Shown here in pieces: positions 34,993 through 47,105 of a stretch of 64,000 nt of DNA. How positions within the stretch are numbered: the stretch's first letter is position 1; every line of letters begins with the position of its first letter. The stretch is from Pachypanchax playfairii (Eukaryota; Chordata; Actinopteri; Cyprinodontiformes; Aplocheilidae), in contig SSNP01000031.1 in the NCBI GenBank assembly GCA_006937955.1, positions 3,740,440 through 3,804,439 of the forward strand, in the 5' to 3' direction. The notes beneath the pieces were generated by a model. That model did no database searches. It was not told the DNA's origin and saw only the letters and a program-made list of their open reading frames with translations. Made by a program: the position numbers and the translations under genes.

Positions 34993-35583
34993 TTAAAGAG
35001 GCCATTTCATACAAATACCAGGACTTTGTGGTTATTTCTTAAGTATTATCCAGTACATCTAAAAAACGTCAGGAAACACTGATTAACAGGCCTTTCAATC
35101 GGTCTGCATTAAAATTCGGGTGGTTCCGGCTCCTTCCGTCAGGCTGCTTCTGTCGGGCTGCTTCGTCAGCAGCTCGTTCATATTAATTATTCGAATTTGC
35201 TGGACTCTGATTGGCTAACAAACTAGCCTATGAGAGCAAAGAATACTGTTTCCTGCCCCGATGCACATGGCAACAGCAGACGTTGTGTCTTCCTTTTTGC
35301 TACGTTATGCTACAGCTTTTAGTCAGCAGCATGCTAGGCGTGGTTTCAACTGCGGGAGCTGATGAATACTAATGAACAAAGGAGTTGTGACGAAACAGAT
35401 ACAGGCCGTTCGAACTCGGGAAAACTCCGGTTTTATCACCACCTGCGTAGTTTGAGAGATTAAAACTGAAAGAGAAGTTGCTGACCTGTTTTCACACCCA
35501 CTATGAAGGTAAGAACACCTGTGGAGCTAAAATATTCAACAGAAACCTCAGAAAAAAATGTTTTAATGGAAGGGCCTCTTTAA
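34993..35583 (+). mobile_element. AGAGGCC-family TTAA MITE, copy 7, complete
   Basis: A 583-bp element between TTAA at 34993-34996 and 35580-35583. It carries a small internal duplication of GTCAGGCTGCTTC/GTCGGGCTGCTTC near 35140-35165 not seen in the other copies. Confidence 0.85.
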
Positions 35584-36801
35584 AGCAATGGTTAAGATCT
35601 TTTGAAGTTAGAAGAATTAATTGTGAACCTGTTGGAGATACATAGATGTTTCACTGACCTCAGACTGAAGAAATATAGATTAATTATATTTGTGAGATCG
35701 TCAGCTAAAAACTAGCCAAAAGTTTTGCTGCTATAATGAACAAATATCAAAAATTACAAAGCAGGTTCACTCCAGAAATATTTTATAAACTTTAATAATG
35801 CTGCCAGTTTTATTTTAAACTGTTATTTACGCAAAATGATCTGGTTATTTACCTGCACACATAGCAGTGGAAGCTAGCTGTATCTCCTGAAGCCAAATGT
35901 TCCCACACTGATCCTGTAGACTGAGATGATTAGGACTTCAGATAATCGCTATTGTGGAATGCCACCATATTGCAGAGCTAGTTAACAGGCTGGAGTGTGT
36001 GTGAAGAAGTCTCCATCTGTGTGTCTCCAGAGAAAAGACAAAGAGACTCAAAGACAGGCAGATGTGAACAAGCCCAGATGTCTCGCTCTCCATCCAGACC
36101 ACAGGAACCTCATTTTAGCAACATCTTTCTCAAACATTTTGTTTTTGTTACCCTGAAAACCATTTTATTTAGTAGTTAGTAAGAGCATGATGAGTGCTTT
36201 TATGTGAAGTCAAGTTTAGAATACATGTGGACAAGCATTTTGTAACGTATTTGTTTTATTTGTAATACATAAACTCCAAAGATACCAAGACTCAGAGCCT
36301 TGAAATGCACATGTACAAACAACATATCGCACACTGCAATTACAGTCTTTGAGTGTCTCTCAAATGTTAGGAGTCGTCTAAATACACTAATACAACATCA
36401 CAGAAGCTGTTCTAACACAGGAGATCTACTTTCCCACACTTTTTGAAAAACTTTAAGGGATGATTCAGCTTGTTTTCTGAGGAAATTTGATAAAGAAATT
36501 ACCTGTTGTAATGACTTAACCTCCACAGTCGGAAAAATTAAAGGTTAGCTCTGAAACAACTGAGAAGCTAAAAGTGAATCCAAAGAAGAGCCAGTCCAAA
36601 CTGGATTGCAGCTGTCATCCAGTCTCAAAATATAAGTTCTTGTGAGCACTGTATATGGACCTTCACACAGTCATCAGTTTAGCATTGAAACGTTATTCAG
36701 ATCGAAATATTATAAATTCTTGCTGGTGATGCATAAATGAATAACTAAGGTTAGCTGCTGCAGCTACTATTTGAACTTGCAAAAAACGATAGAACACTAT
36801 A
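35584..36801. other. No gene recognised
   Basis: AT-rich sequence, short frames. No supported feature. Confidence 0.45.
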
Positions 36802-37170
36802 TGAAAATCCTGTTTTTCGTGTTGTTAACATGTTCTTGCATTCAAATTGCTGTGAATCAGTAGCAAATGCTAAAATGTGTCTGGATTTGTGATGTAGAAA
36901 ATCCATTGGGCGGGGCCACAAGCTCCTGCTCTGAGCTAGCATAAACGTCGAACTCTCAACAACGGGTAGGGGTGGGAGGATCCTCCACGCCAACGATTCG
37001 GCCCACAGCACAGAGGTGAATTGCTAATTAGCTACTGCCGCGATGTGGAAACTACATCCTGGAAAACTGCACAGGTTTTGTGATTTGAGGTATAGATGCC
37101 ATAATCATAATTTAAAGACCATTGAGACACTTTAAAATAGCTCAAAAAGATGATCGGAGTCGGTCTTTAA
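36802..37170 (+). mobile_element. AGACCCACTC-family TTAA MITE, left-truncated copy
   Basis: Shares blocks with 43.84-44.73 kb and 59.28-59.73 kb (GCTGTGAATCAGTAGCA, GGGCGGGGCCACAAGCTCC with the 59 kb copy, CTGGAAAAC) and ends GGTCTTTAA at 37170. The left terminal repeat is missing. Confidence 0.65.
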
Positions 37171-37904
37171 ATAAACTGTGTAATGTGAAACTAGCAACAA
37201 TGACATGCAAAAAATGTGTTTAATAAATAAACAGCTAAAAAATATTTGAGATTAGAGATGAAGCAAGACAACAGCCATCCACTATGATGTTGGCCCCACT
37301 CAGAGTAGCTGTTAGCTGATCAAATCTATCAGAACTCATCTCTGTTTTTCGAAACTGAGGCGATTCAAAGAGCTTTCCACAGCAGGTAAGATGCTTATTG
37401 TTCATAACCTTCCCACTCAAGCCAACTTGAAAATATCTTTACCATAGCTTTAATAAAGTCAGCAAGTTTAAATATTTAAAATAAGATATCTACATTTTTG
37501 TTGTTATTACAGGCTTTTGCTTGTAACAAACTGTAAATCATAAGTCCTTTGAGCGATTCTCTCTCTGTGGGATTGATGTTTTGTCACCACCTAGTGGCAG
37601 AATAGAGGAATGCACAATCAGGCCAAATACCTGCTTCAAAACCCAAATTATTCTTTTATGTGTTTGGTAACAAAAAATCGCTGCACATTGTTGTGTTTTT
37701 TATTACATACTCATGTTTGTTCTGATCTCAGTCTCAGTTTACATTAACAGAAAAGTTTTGAATTCCTGGCTGGTTAAAATCAACTCTTGTGGAATAAATT
37801 CACCCTGAATGAAAGTTGTAACCCCATGTAAAACTTTAGATTTCCATTTCACTGTAAGAAGAAGTACCAAATTGTATAATATTAACTTGTTTATCAAGAC
37901 AATC
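37171..37904. other. No gene recognised
   Basis: AT-rich. A short segment near 37590 (CACCTAGTGGCAGAATAGAGG) may be the tail of a worn repeat. Confidence 0.4.
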
Positions 37905-38475
37905 TTAAAGAGGCCATTCCATTGAAAACAGTTTTTCTGTTGAATATTGTAGCTCCACAGGTGTTCTTACCTTCATAGTGGGTGTGAAAACAGGTCAACA
38001 ACTTCTCTGTCAGTTTTAATCTCTCAAACTACGCAGGTGGCGATAAAACCCGAGTTCTCCCGAGTCCGAACGGCCTGTATCTGTTTCATCACAACTCCTT
38101 TGTTCATTAGTATTCATCAGCTCCCGCAGTTGAAACCACTCTTAACATGCTGCTGGCTAAAAGTTGTAGCATAACACGTAGCAAACAGAAAGACACGACG
38201 TCTGACGTTACCATGCGCAGCGGGGCAGGAAACAGTATACCTTGCTCTCATGGGCTAGTTTGTTAGCCAATCAGAGTCCAGCAAATTCGAATAATGAATA
38301 TGAACGAGCTGCTGCCCGAAGCCTGATGGAACAAGCCAAATTTTAATGCAGACAGATTGAAAGGTCTGTTAATCAGTGTTTTCTGACGTTTTTTAGATAT
38401 AAAATGTTTCATATTACAGGTTAATACTTAAGAAATAACCACAAAGTCCTGAAATTTGTGTGAAATGGCCTCTAT
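37905..38475 (-). mobile_element. AGAGGCC-family TTAA MITE, copy 8
   Basis: Left TTAA at 37905-37908. At the right the end reads GGCCTCTATAAC, so the right TTAA has mutated to TATA. Oriented like copies 1 and 2. Confidence 0.75.
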
Positions 38476-39906
38476 AACAATATTCAACAATAATATGAAT
38501 AGCACGTGTTTCATTATTACTGAACAGTTATTTCTTTTAAAAAGAAACACTTATTTTTCTAATACTCAAACTTAAGTTGGCTCAAAATAACATCATGCTT
38601 TAAAATAAACATGATCTCTCCCTTAAATAATTAGGGAGTGATTATGACACATTTTATATGACAGAATGCAGATAAATAAAGTATAAAACTGGTTAATAAA
38701 CTGTCCCATTTATGAGGTGGAAGAGAGCAAAAAAAATTAATGTTGGTTTCTTACTTTCTGCTGCTGCTTGTTGTTGAATTACAGCTGCTTGTGTTGAAGA
38801 CTTGGCAGCCTTGCAGACTCATATGTGATTCGTTATGGAACCAGGAAGTCTGGACGTGTAAATAATGATTGCGGTCAGTTTTTTAAAAATGACCGAAACT
38901 AGCGATCACCCAGCCGGCTGAGATCGACATCTGTTTATTTTCAACATCAGTGGGACATTAAACTGTTGTGTGAGTATTTCACTATAAAATTCTTACATAT
39001 TGTACCTTGAATGAAAGTGAACTATTGACATTGTGCTTTGACAAATTTTGATTTCATGCTGGTTTATGGTGCCACTTAAATTATGATAAATTGTCTAAAT
39101 TTTGTTTTTAAATATTTTATAATAAAAATATTATTTTTATAATGAAAAAAAGTTTTTAAGTTATGGGCTATTTACATGTGCCACCCTTTTCAAAATCTGC
39201 CCTCCCCAGAACGATTTTTTAGACACGCCCCTGTCCACTTGATCAACAACACGCCCTTTCATGACTCTGACACAGCAGTTGATGAATTGATTTGTTTTCA
39301 CAAAGAAGACTGACAATAACATCATCTGAAACTCCTCACCATAAAAACAATCCTGAAATCAACTCCGGCTGTTGATTAGTGTACAGAGATGCAGAAGGAC
39401 TCACTTATTTCTTTTACTTCTTACTTTTTGTCTCGCATTATCCTAAAATAAACTTTTTGGTAAATACACATAAATATAAATTATACAAATCAATTTCCCA
39501 AATGGTCTTAATGTTTCAAACAGATAGATTTTTTTAACCTTTTACAATAAAACCCCAACTGAGAAAAATCTATTTAACTGCAGCCAAAATGATAAATGAT
39601 TGTAAAAAATTAAAAAATACATTAAGGCGGATCATCTCACCTATAAAAAATAATATAAGATGTAGAAAAAAAAATTTATAGCAAAAAATACTGAATGCGT
39701 AAAACGAACCGAACGGGCGCGTTCTGTAACTCTGACGCACCTTTACGCACGGCTCACATGGTTTTCCTGCATTTCTGTTGGCTGTTCCCGCCCATCCAAA
39801 CGGTTAATTAGGGTCACCGTCAATTGGAGCAGGAAGTGAAGTGAAACGTCCAAAATGGCCAGCCGTCAGGTGCGCCTGTAAGTCACGCCCTCGGCACGGA
39901 GAAACG
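38476..39906. other. bmp15 upstream region, no other gene
   Basis: AT-rich to 39.7 kb, then CpG-richer. A CAATTG E-box is at 39821-39826 and a CAGGTG E-box at 39867-39872. No convincing TATA box; TATAA-like motifs at 39641-39650 are too far away to judge. Confidence 0.4.
39867..39872 (+). promoter_or_regulatory. E-box CAGGTG upstream of bmp15
   Basis: CAGGTG about 100 bp before the bmp15 ATG. Oocyte genes such as zona pellucida genes are controlled by FIGLA through E-boxes close to the start; a role here is inference from position and gene type only. Confidence 0.25.
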
Positions 39907-39945
39907 ATGGTTACCAACTATAGCCTCGCTGGTGGAGCTCGCTAG
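39907..39945 (+). other. Upstream ORF in the presumed bmp15 leader
   Basis: An ATG at 39907 opens 12 codons (MVTNYSLAGGAR) and stops at TAG 39943-39945, 22 bases before the bmp15 ATG. If the transcript starts upstream of it, it could lower bmp15 translation. Whether it is in the mRNA is unknown. Confidence 0.35.
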
Positions 39946-39967
39946 CACCAGAGGTTGTATAACCAAC

Positions 39968-42900
39968 ATGAGGGTGACCCACGCCACGCACGGCTTACTG
40001 CGTGTCTGCGTCCTGACCTGCTTCATCTACCTGTTGCGTTCCACCTGTACCGGAGTGTTGGCCGGGCCGGAAACGGCCTCCCATCAGCTGAGGCGCAGCC
40101 GGCGGAGCCACCAGCAGCAGAGCGCCAGGCACCGGGGAGCGCACCACCGGCCGCTGACCGACGAGCAGAAAGCGGATCAGAACCTGCAGTTCATGCTCAG
40201 TTTGTACAAAAGCGCGGCCGAACCGGACGGGAGACCCAAACAGCACCGGAAGTTCGGTTCCAACACTGTGCGCCTGCTGAGACCCGCGGCGTCCTCGGTG
40301 CATTACCTGCCCGCTTCAGGAGGTGACAGAGTCAATATACCACATTTTATTTCTGCTTCTAAAACACAGTTACTAAAAATGTTTTGTTTGGGCCGTGAAT
40401 TAATTTATTGTGTGAATCAGAAGTAGAATGTCCAGAAATGTTCCGTTAGGAATTATTTCTTTTATTTCTAAAGTCTAAAAAAAGCCTGAATGCTCCAGTA
40501 TAATCCGGTCTGGAAATAACACACTGGTTTTCAACATAACAGGTTTTATTAATTCTCAGTTTGAGCCATGTGTGGTCAAAATTCTAAGTTTTATTTAAAA
40601 AAAAACTAATAACTAAATCTAAAGACTGAGCCAATTAAACCCAAAATGTGCTTGAATATGTTGCATTACTGTTCTGATAAAGTCCAGATTAGAAAATCTC
40701 CTGCAGATTTAATCCAGGTCTTAAAAATATAAATGTTCATTTTAAAATTTCTGTTTGTTTAAGTTGCTTTTCAACTATTTAAAACACCTAAAGGCTTAAC
40801 AAACAAAACTATAAAAGTAGTGAAACAATAATTGATCCAATGTGTGTCTTTTTATTCTGAATATATCCCTCCACTGCATACTGCAAGTCCCTCCTGCGTC
40901 CACCTGGAGTATATTGCGGAGGTACTTACCCAAATAAAGTTCACTATCTGAAGAAAAGTCCCACACGAGCGCATTTCTTGTGAAACCAAAAGTCACTGAA
41001 AGCAGTTATTCCTGTTTGTTGGACGTTCAATTAGGACGTGTGCAGCACACAAACATAAATTTACAATTTTTGTGATATTTAAATGCGATCCCACCGAAAG
41101 CTCGCTGGTTTCTGCCAACAACATTTAACTTTGCTGGACAAGTGGCGGGCGTAGCAACAGTAACTAAGGGGGCGGGGCTCGGCGAAAGGTCAATTTAAAT
41201 GAGAGTTTTGAAATGTGAAGATGTAGAACAATGTTCATGTCTAGCTTATTAAAGAAAGATCGGCCTTATAATGCTGCAGATGTATTTATTTTTTTTACTC
41301 TTGAACGTTTCATTTGTAAAACAAAGGTTTATGATGGCCAGTCGATGTCACTTAATTGTGCTGTGTGCACATTCATTCCCTTTCTGAACATCGGGCAGCA
41401 AGTACATTCTAAGCAGCTTAAGACTCTAATCTGCAAGAAATATTGGCAACAAAGCACAAATAAAGTAGCTAAGGTGGGTCAGAAATGTTGCTAGATTTGT
41501 CACTAGGCACTTTTTTGGGGAAAAAGTTGCTAAGGGGGTCTGAAGTCATTAGGAATACTACATTGGCAACACTGTGGAGCTTGACTCGGGTGCAGTATGT
41601 AGTTGTGGTGGTGGGTGTGGCTTGTCAGAGCACTCATCAGATTTCTCTGTTTAACGTCAACAGATCTAATTTCATCCTGATATAGATTGAGATTCATGTT
41701 TTCTTTCTTCTGTCAAGAAAAGCTGGTATTTACTAATTAAGCTGTAAAATATGTCAGAATACTAGTTTTAATGTTACCAGGTTAAAGACTGAGTGTCGTA
41801 CTGAATTACAGCGACGGCCATTCGTCTCATCTTTTTGAAGTTCCAACAATTTCAAAGAATTGCCATTTTGAACCAAATTACAGTTCAGACTATTACAAAA
41901 TCCTGTTTTTACCAAAATGAGAACAGAGTTCTCTGTAAAGTTCCTTGGATTAACGACGTCTCCTCTTCCTCAGATCTCGTCTTCACCTTCACCGTACAGT
42001 ACAAACTCGACACTCTTCCCTCGGAGCAACTTGTCCGAGCTTCCTTCATCCACCTGCGGTCCTCCGCCTCCACCACGGCGAGCGGCGTCCAGGACGTGGA
42101 GCTGCCTCGCTGCCGGGCTCAGATCACCTCGCTGGGTGCCAAGAGCCTGGTCACCCTGGAGCCCCACGAGCGGTGGATCGAGACGGACATCACCTCGCAC
42201 GTCAGCGCTCGCATCCTGCAGGGGAGGGATCAGGACGAGGAGGGGCATTTGACCCTTACAGCCCAGTATTGGTGCACAGAACCTGGTCTTACTGATGAGG
42301 ACAGTGGCCCTTCCTGGTGGTGGACTCCTCTTTGGTGGAGAAGACAGTGGAGCGGCGAGCCTCACCTCGAAGTCCCGTCTCTTCTTCTGTATTTAGAGGA
42401 GGGGAGGGAGGTGAAGGAGTGGATGGGGGAGTTGCTCGGCGCTGAGGGTGAAAACATCGTGAGGCAAGTTGCGTGGTGGCACCCTTCAAATCGTCGCCTC
42501 CGCCGCAGCTCCAAAGAAGACTCGTCTTCGGAATCGAAAGATCCATCATTGGACGCTTTAAAAAACGCCTCAAGCTCCTCTTCATCTTTCTCCACCTCCC
42601 CTTCTTCCTCCATCATATCCGACATTCCCAACTACAAACGTAAAACCAGCATGCCCAAGAACCGCTGCAAGCTCCACTCATTCCGTCTGTCCTTCGATGA
42701 ACTCGGCTGGGGTCAGTACTTCATCGCTCCTCCGGTCTACAACCCCAGATACTGTCAGGGCGACTGCCCCAGGGTGCTCCACTACGGCTACCACTCCCCC
42801 AATCACGCCATCATCCAGACGGTCATCAACGAGCTGGGCGTTGGGGATGTCCCTCCTCCATCATGTGTGCCTTACAAGTACATGCCCATGAGCGTGTTGG

Positions 42901-42971
42901 TCGTGCACAAGAAGAAGGTGGAGTACAAGGAGCTGGAGGACATGGTGGCCGAGTCCTGCACGTGCCGTTAA
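39968..42971 (+). CDS. bmp15: Bone morphogenetic protein 15 (two exons)
   Basis: Join 39968-40322 and 41974-42971, 450 residues. The donor (GAG|GTGACA) and acceptor (TCTTCCTCAG) match in phase 1, and the single intron follows RLLRPAAS, the exon-1 end of BMP15. Residues 10-23 are hydrophobic (signal peptide). The prodomain includes FMLSLYKSA and a tryptophan-rich stretch at 233-244. RRLRR at 292-296 is a likely furin site, leaving a 154-residue ligand with a long Ser-rich arm and an N-A-S sequon at 316. The cystine-knot domain has six Cys (350, 379, 383, 416, 447, 449); the usual fourth Cys that links dimers is Ser (PSCVPYKY), as in BMP15 and GDF9. CPRVLHYG and SPNHAIIQ favour BMP15 over GDF9. 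It is a secreted oocyte factor acting on follicle cells through BMP-type receptors and SMADs, alone or with GDF9. The GTG at 39932 is in frame, but the ATG at 39968 is the credible start. Confidence 0.95.
40323..41973 (+). other. bmp15 intron 1
   Basis: A 1651-bp GT-AG intron, AT-rich. The frame open upstream of 41974 is intronic. Near 41140-41200 a GC-rich GGGGGCGGGGC stretch may belong to an old repeat. No nested gene is seen. Confidence 0.8.
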
Positions 42972-43559
42972 AGTCTGGCAGCCTGAATGACTCGAACGTG
43001 CTTAGCGCTGAGAAAACAACCTGACTTGTGGAGGTTTAACAGGTCACATGTTTGATGTAAAGTGCCGCACAATGAGCTTCAGGCTGGATGAAGGGATGGA
43101 GTTCACTGTCAGATCTTTATGGTCCCTGTAAAAGCACTTTAAATGCAGTTTTTGTGTATTCAATTCTTCTTCCTGCGATGTTTTAAATCTGAGCTGTTTC
43201 ACACCAGGGCCGCTGAACTAAAACGACCTTGATTTGTGTGTAAATAAGTTTTCTGGATGACGTTACATGGCGCCGTGTGAGGCCGTCTACCTCAAAACGG
43301 GGGATTAAAAAAAAAAAAAACGCTTAAAACAAGGTCAACATTTTAATGGACAATGGGTCAGCCATGATGGATGTTGGATAACTTGATTAGAAAATGAACT
43401 TCTGGTATTTGGATGTGTTGATGGAGGTTTCTGCTAACCAATCGTAAGATGCTATTCATCTGTCTTGGAGTAAAATAACTAAAGTGGATAATGACGGTGT
43501 TTAAATGCTAAAACTGATGTGAGAAAGAATGGAGTTTTTTATTATAAGTGAAAATGATG

Positions 43560-43570
43560 AATAAAATAAA
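43560..43570 (+). terminator. Putative bmp15 polyadenylation signals
   Basis: Two overlapping AATAAA hexamers about 590 bp after the stop codon, followed by T-rich and GT-rich sequence. A poly-A run at 43307-43320 precedes them. Confidence 0.5.
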
Positions 43571-43714
43571 TGCATATTTTCTAAAGTCTTTTCATTTGAG
43601 GGGGTTTGTCTAAATTCAGAGTTATTTGTGAAGTTTTAAATCGGCCTTGTAAGCTGCACATTCTGTTCTGGGTTTAAGGTTCTCATGACTGTCGTATTTG
43701 GGGTTTTGTGCACA

Positions 43715-43830
43715 ACTGATCCTGTTCAGGGTTGCAGGGACCTGCAATTTCTCTCTGAGGACCACTGAGATGGAGTTATGCCCTAAACAGGTTGAGAGTC
43801 CATCACATGGTCACAGAGACAAGCAACCTT
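43715..43830 (+). repeat. Short fragment of a dispersed fish repeat
   Basis: CCTGTTCAGGGTTGCAGGG and GAGTCCATCACATGG with CACAGAGACAAGCAACC match the layout of the repeat at 63.4-63.66 kb. Confidence 0.4.
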
Positions 43831-43838
43831 GAGCCAAA

Positions 43839-44730
43839 TTAAAGACCCACTCTAATGAAAATCATGTTTTGCATATTCTTGACATGTTCTTGTGGCATTT
43901 TTTGGATGCTAGAGGACATAACTAAAAAAAATTAAGCTCAAAATTGCATTTCTGAGTGTTTCTGCATTCAAATCGCTGTGAATCAGTAGCAGATGCTAAA
44001 ATGCATGCACTAATGCACCCATACACTTCTTTTTTTTTTTACACTTTTACGTAGCAGTATACAATAAATCATTAGCATTTGTTGCTAAAGGTAATGAAAT
44101 TGCCATTGCTAAAGCTGTAATTTTAAATGTGAATATGGACGTGCGCTCTTACTCAGTGCGTTATGGTAATTTGAATATTGGAGTACTTTTCTCTATCCTG
44201 TATTACGGTAATACATGTCAGAGAGAGAAAAAGAGAAAGTTCTGAACTCGTTTGGTTCTTGCACAGCAGAGAGATGCTTGTGTTAGACATTCAATAAAGA
44301 AGTGCACTATAAGAAGACAAGAGGCTCTATGCACCGCTCGCCACCCCCAACACAACTTTTAACATAAATACAAGCAACTCCCTGCTAATGTTAGCAGCTA
44401 ACAAAACAACATGCTTTCTTTTAATGCATTAAGCAGAAAGATGGAAAGCAGCAAGATAAAAAAAACAAAAGAAACAATGCTTCATAGAATAAACAATGAT
44501 GTCGATTATTAAATTTTTTGTCTACGTAATCGTGACTAATTAAGGCAGCACTAGTGCTAACGGTTCCACCCACAGTGCACAAATGAATTGCTAATGAGCT
44601 ACTGCTGCTATGCAGAAACTACTTCCTGGAAAACGGCACAAGTTTTGAGATTTTGGGTAAAAACACTCTAATTTAAAGACCACAGAGAAGCTTTAAAATA
44701 ACTCAAAAGATGACAAGAGTGGGTCTTTAA
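43839..44730 (+). mobile_element. AGACCCACTC-family TTAA MITE, both ends kept
   Basis: TTAA at 43839-43842 is followed by AGACCCACTCTAATG; GAGTGGGTCT precedes TTAA at 44727-44730. Compared with the copies at 36.8 and 59.3 kb it has roughly 500 bp of extra internal sequence (about 44010-44545), probably a further insertion. No gene inside. Confidence 0.75.
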
Positions 44731-45344
44731 TTTTAGTCAGTGCAACTTATTTTGAGGTGCGCTGGTAAATAACTGAATGCAGCACATACTGTAAGTTGAA
44801 GCCAAAGCAAAAAGAGCACACCCTAGTGGCTGGTTGCAGTACAGGTTTTAAGCTCCACCCCCTCTACATAAATGAATGGAATGTTTTCCTGACCAAAAAA
44901 ATATAAATACGTCACATGTCATTCACTTCTTTTGGTTTTAATAGTTCTTACCTTGCTATTGCATTGAAATATTTCTTTTAAAATATGTTCAATATACTTG
45001 ATGGGAATTTCAGCTCTACTTCTCTGGTGCTTTGCTCCTGGTTCCAAAAAATACAACATAGCAACCACCATAAACAAGATGTTATGACTTATTTCAAACC
45101 ATAAAAGAAGTGGGTGATGCATTTATCTCTATGGGCAGTTTTTTTAAGAACTATCTAAAACTAGTAATGTTAATTTTTCATATGCTTTCCAAAGGCTTCT
45201 AAAGCAAATTTTATAACTTGAGAAAATGGGTCTTAAAGAGTTGCCAGTTTACCTAACATCTACTGTATGTTTTGGGTCTATTGAAGGAAACTCACATGCA
45301 CAGGAAAAATATATGTGACTGGACAAGAAGAGAAGCTGTTTTAT
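44731..45344. other. No gene; worn repeats
   Basis: ACCCTAGTGGCTGGTTGCAG near 44820 and the CTCCACCCCCTCTACATAAA stretch resemble a frequent fish repeat. No gene. Confidence 0.4.
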
Positions 45345-45928
45345 TTAAAGAGGTCCTTCCATTAAAAACGTTTTTTCTGAGGTTTCTGTTGAATATTTTA
45401 GCTCCACAGGTGTTCTTACTTTCATAGTGGGTGTGAAAACAGGTCAACAACTTCTCTTTCAGTGTTTATCTCTCAAACTACGCAGGTGGTGATAACACCC
45501 GAGTCCGAACGGCCTGTATCTGTTTCATCACAACTCTTTTGTTCTTTAGTTTTCTGCAGCTCCCACAGTTGAAACCACGCCTAGAATGCTGCTGGCTAAA
45601 AGCTGTTAGCATAAGACGTAGCAAACAGGAAGACACGACGTCTGACGTTGCCATGCACAGCGTGGCAGGAAACAGTATACCTTGCTCTCATAGGCTAGTT
45701 TGTTAGCCAATCAGAGTCCAGCAAATTTGAACAATGAATATGAACGAGCTGATGACAAAGCAGCCTGATGGAAGGAGTCGGAACAACCCGAATTTTAACG
45801 CAGACAGACTGAAAGGTCTGTTAATCAGTGTTTCCTGATGTTTTTTAGATATAAAATGTTTCATATTACAGGTTAATACTTAAGAAATAACCACAAGTCC
45901 TGAAATATGTATGAAATGGCCTCTTTAA
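45345..45928 (-). mobile_element. AGAGGCC-family TTAA MITE, copy 9
   Basis: A 576-bp element between TTAA at 45345-45348 and 45925-45928, oriented like copies 1, 2 and 8. Both ends kept. Confidence 0.85.
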
Positions 45929-47105
45929 GGAGTAGATTTTTAAACAAATGGGGTAAAGAATTTTTTTTTTCAGATTTCAAACAGATGCTTGTGAAAGTTG
46001 ACAAGAAACAACTTTGTCTAATAATTTTCAGTTTCAGGAGTGAAGTGTTGTGTAGAGGACTGGTTGATTTCTGCATCATATCTACAGGAAAACTGCAGTT
46101 CTGCTTTGAATTCACCAGATGGAGCGCTTCACTAAGAAGTTTTCAAGTGACCAGAAAACAAAAGTTCTCCTTTCAGATATAAAGTGTAACTTGTTTTTTA
46201 AAAAACAGAACAGCTGAGGTTGGGTCTCCTCTGTTTACACTGTATGGGTTGATCTGTGTGGCTTCTAGCATGTCAGCTCATCCTTGACCTCCCTATCAGG
46301 AAAAAAAACCCTTTAGGAAGTCAGGTCAAAGTCAAACATCTGTCACGTGTAAATCCAGAAAGGGAACGTTCAGCAGATAACTTACTGGCACCAACAGAAA
46401 TGGGCATGACATCAAAACTGCTTTTAAAAAGAGCAAAACTTAATATTTAAAAATGTTTAAAAAAGAAATTCAAGAATCACTTGCAGCTGAAGCACAAAGT
46501 CTGCATCATTATTTTTGGCCACAATTTGAAAAATTAGCAGAAATTTTCACTAATACTGTAGAACCCTGTTAATAATTAATGTTTGGAACGGTTTGCTTCA
46601 TGTTGCTAATTTTGTCCAGGATTAGTCTGTGCAAAGAAATACAATATCAAGTCAGGGCGAAATAAAATGTCATTCTTTCGTCATTGTGTATCAACTTTTA
46701 TTTTTGGGTGAATGTCTACAGTTTGATTTGACACCTCTACGGAAGCTCGTTGCTGCCACTCAATCAACATGAATATTAACTACAATGTCATGATTCGTAT
46801 TTCTCTTTGTTTCTGTCATGTACATCTCTGAAATCCAGTTCATATTCCACACCTGCTCACAGCTGCTCACCTGAGCTCTCTCACCTGTTTCCACCCCCAT
46901 AAGCTGTGACCAGTAACAAAAATAAAATGCTTATAACATTTAAAGTTTATTATTTGACTTTTATTTTTATCACAACACAGAATTTCTTTTTGAAATAACA
47001 TGATTCTAATTTTTTTTTTTTAGAAAAATAGCTACAAAGTAAGAGACAAAATGATTTGAATTGTTTTTTATTCCTTGTATCAAGCGTTTTGTGGGGTGGC
47101 TGCAC
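45929..47105. other. No gene recognised
   Basis: AT-rich. The frame at 45907-46182 has no domain. CACCTGCTCACAGCTGCTCACC at about 46850 has the look of a repeat end. Confidence 0.4.

Noticed and set aside
39932..40426. 164-codon frame as the complete first bmp15 product
   Set aside because: Its first codon is GTG, and the tail past 40322 is intron; the ATG at 39968 and donor at 40323 give the family's known exon structure.
41835..41973. Upstream part of the 378-codon frame as coding
   Set aside because: It lies before a clear acceptor at 41973 and has no similarity to the BMP15 prodomain; exon 2 starts at 41974 in matching phase.
39968..42971. GDF9 as the identity of the TGF-beta gene, suggested by linkage to leap2
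   Set aside because: CPRVLHYG, SPNHAIIQ, VPYKY and the exon-1 end RLLRPAAS follow BMP15, and the SHROOM4 exon beside it fits the BMP15 locus.
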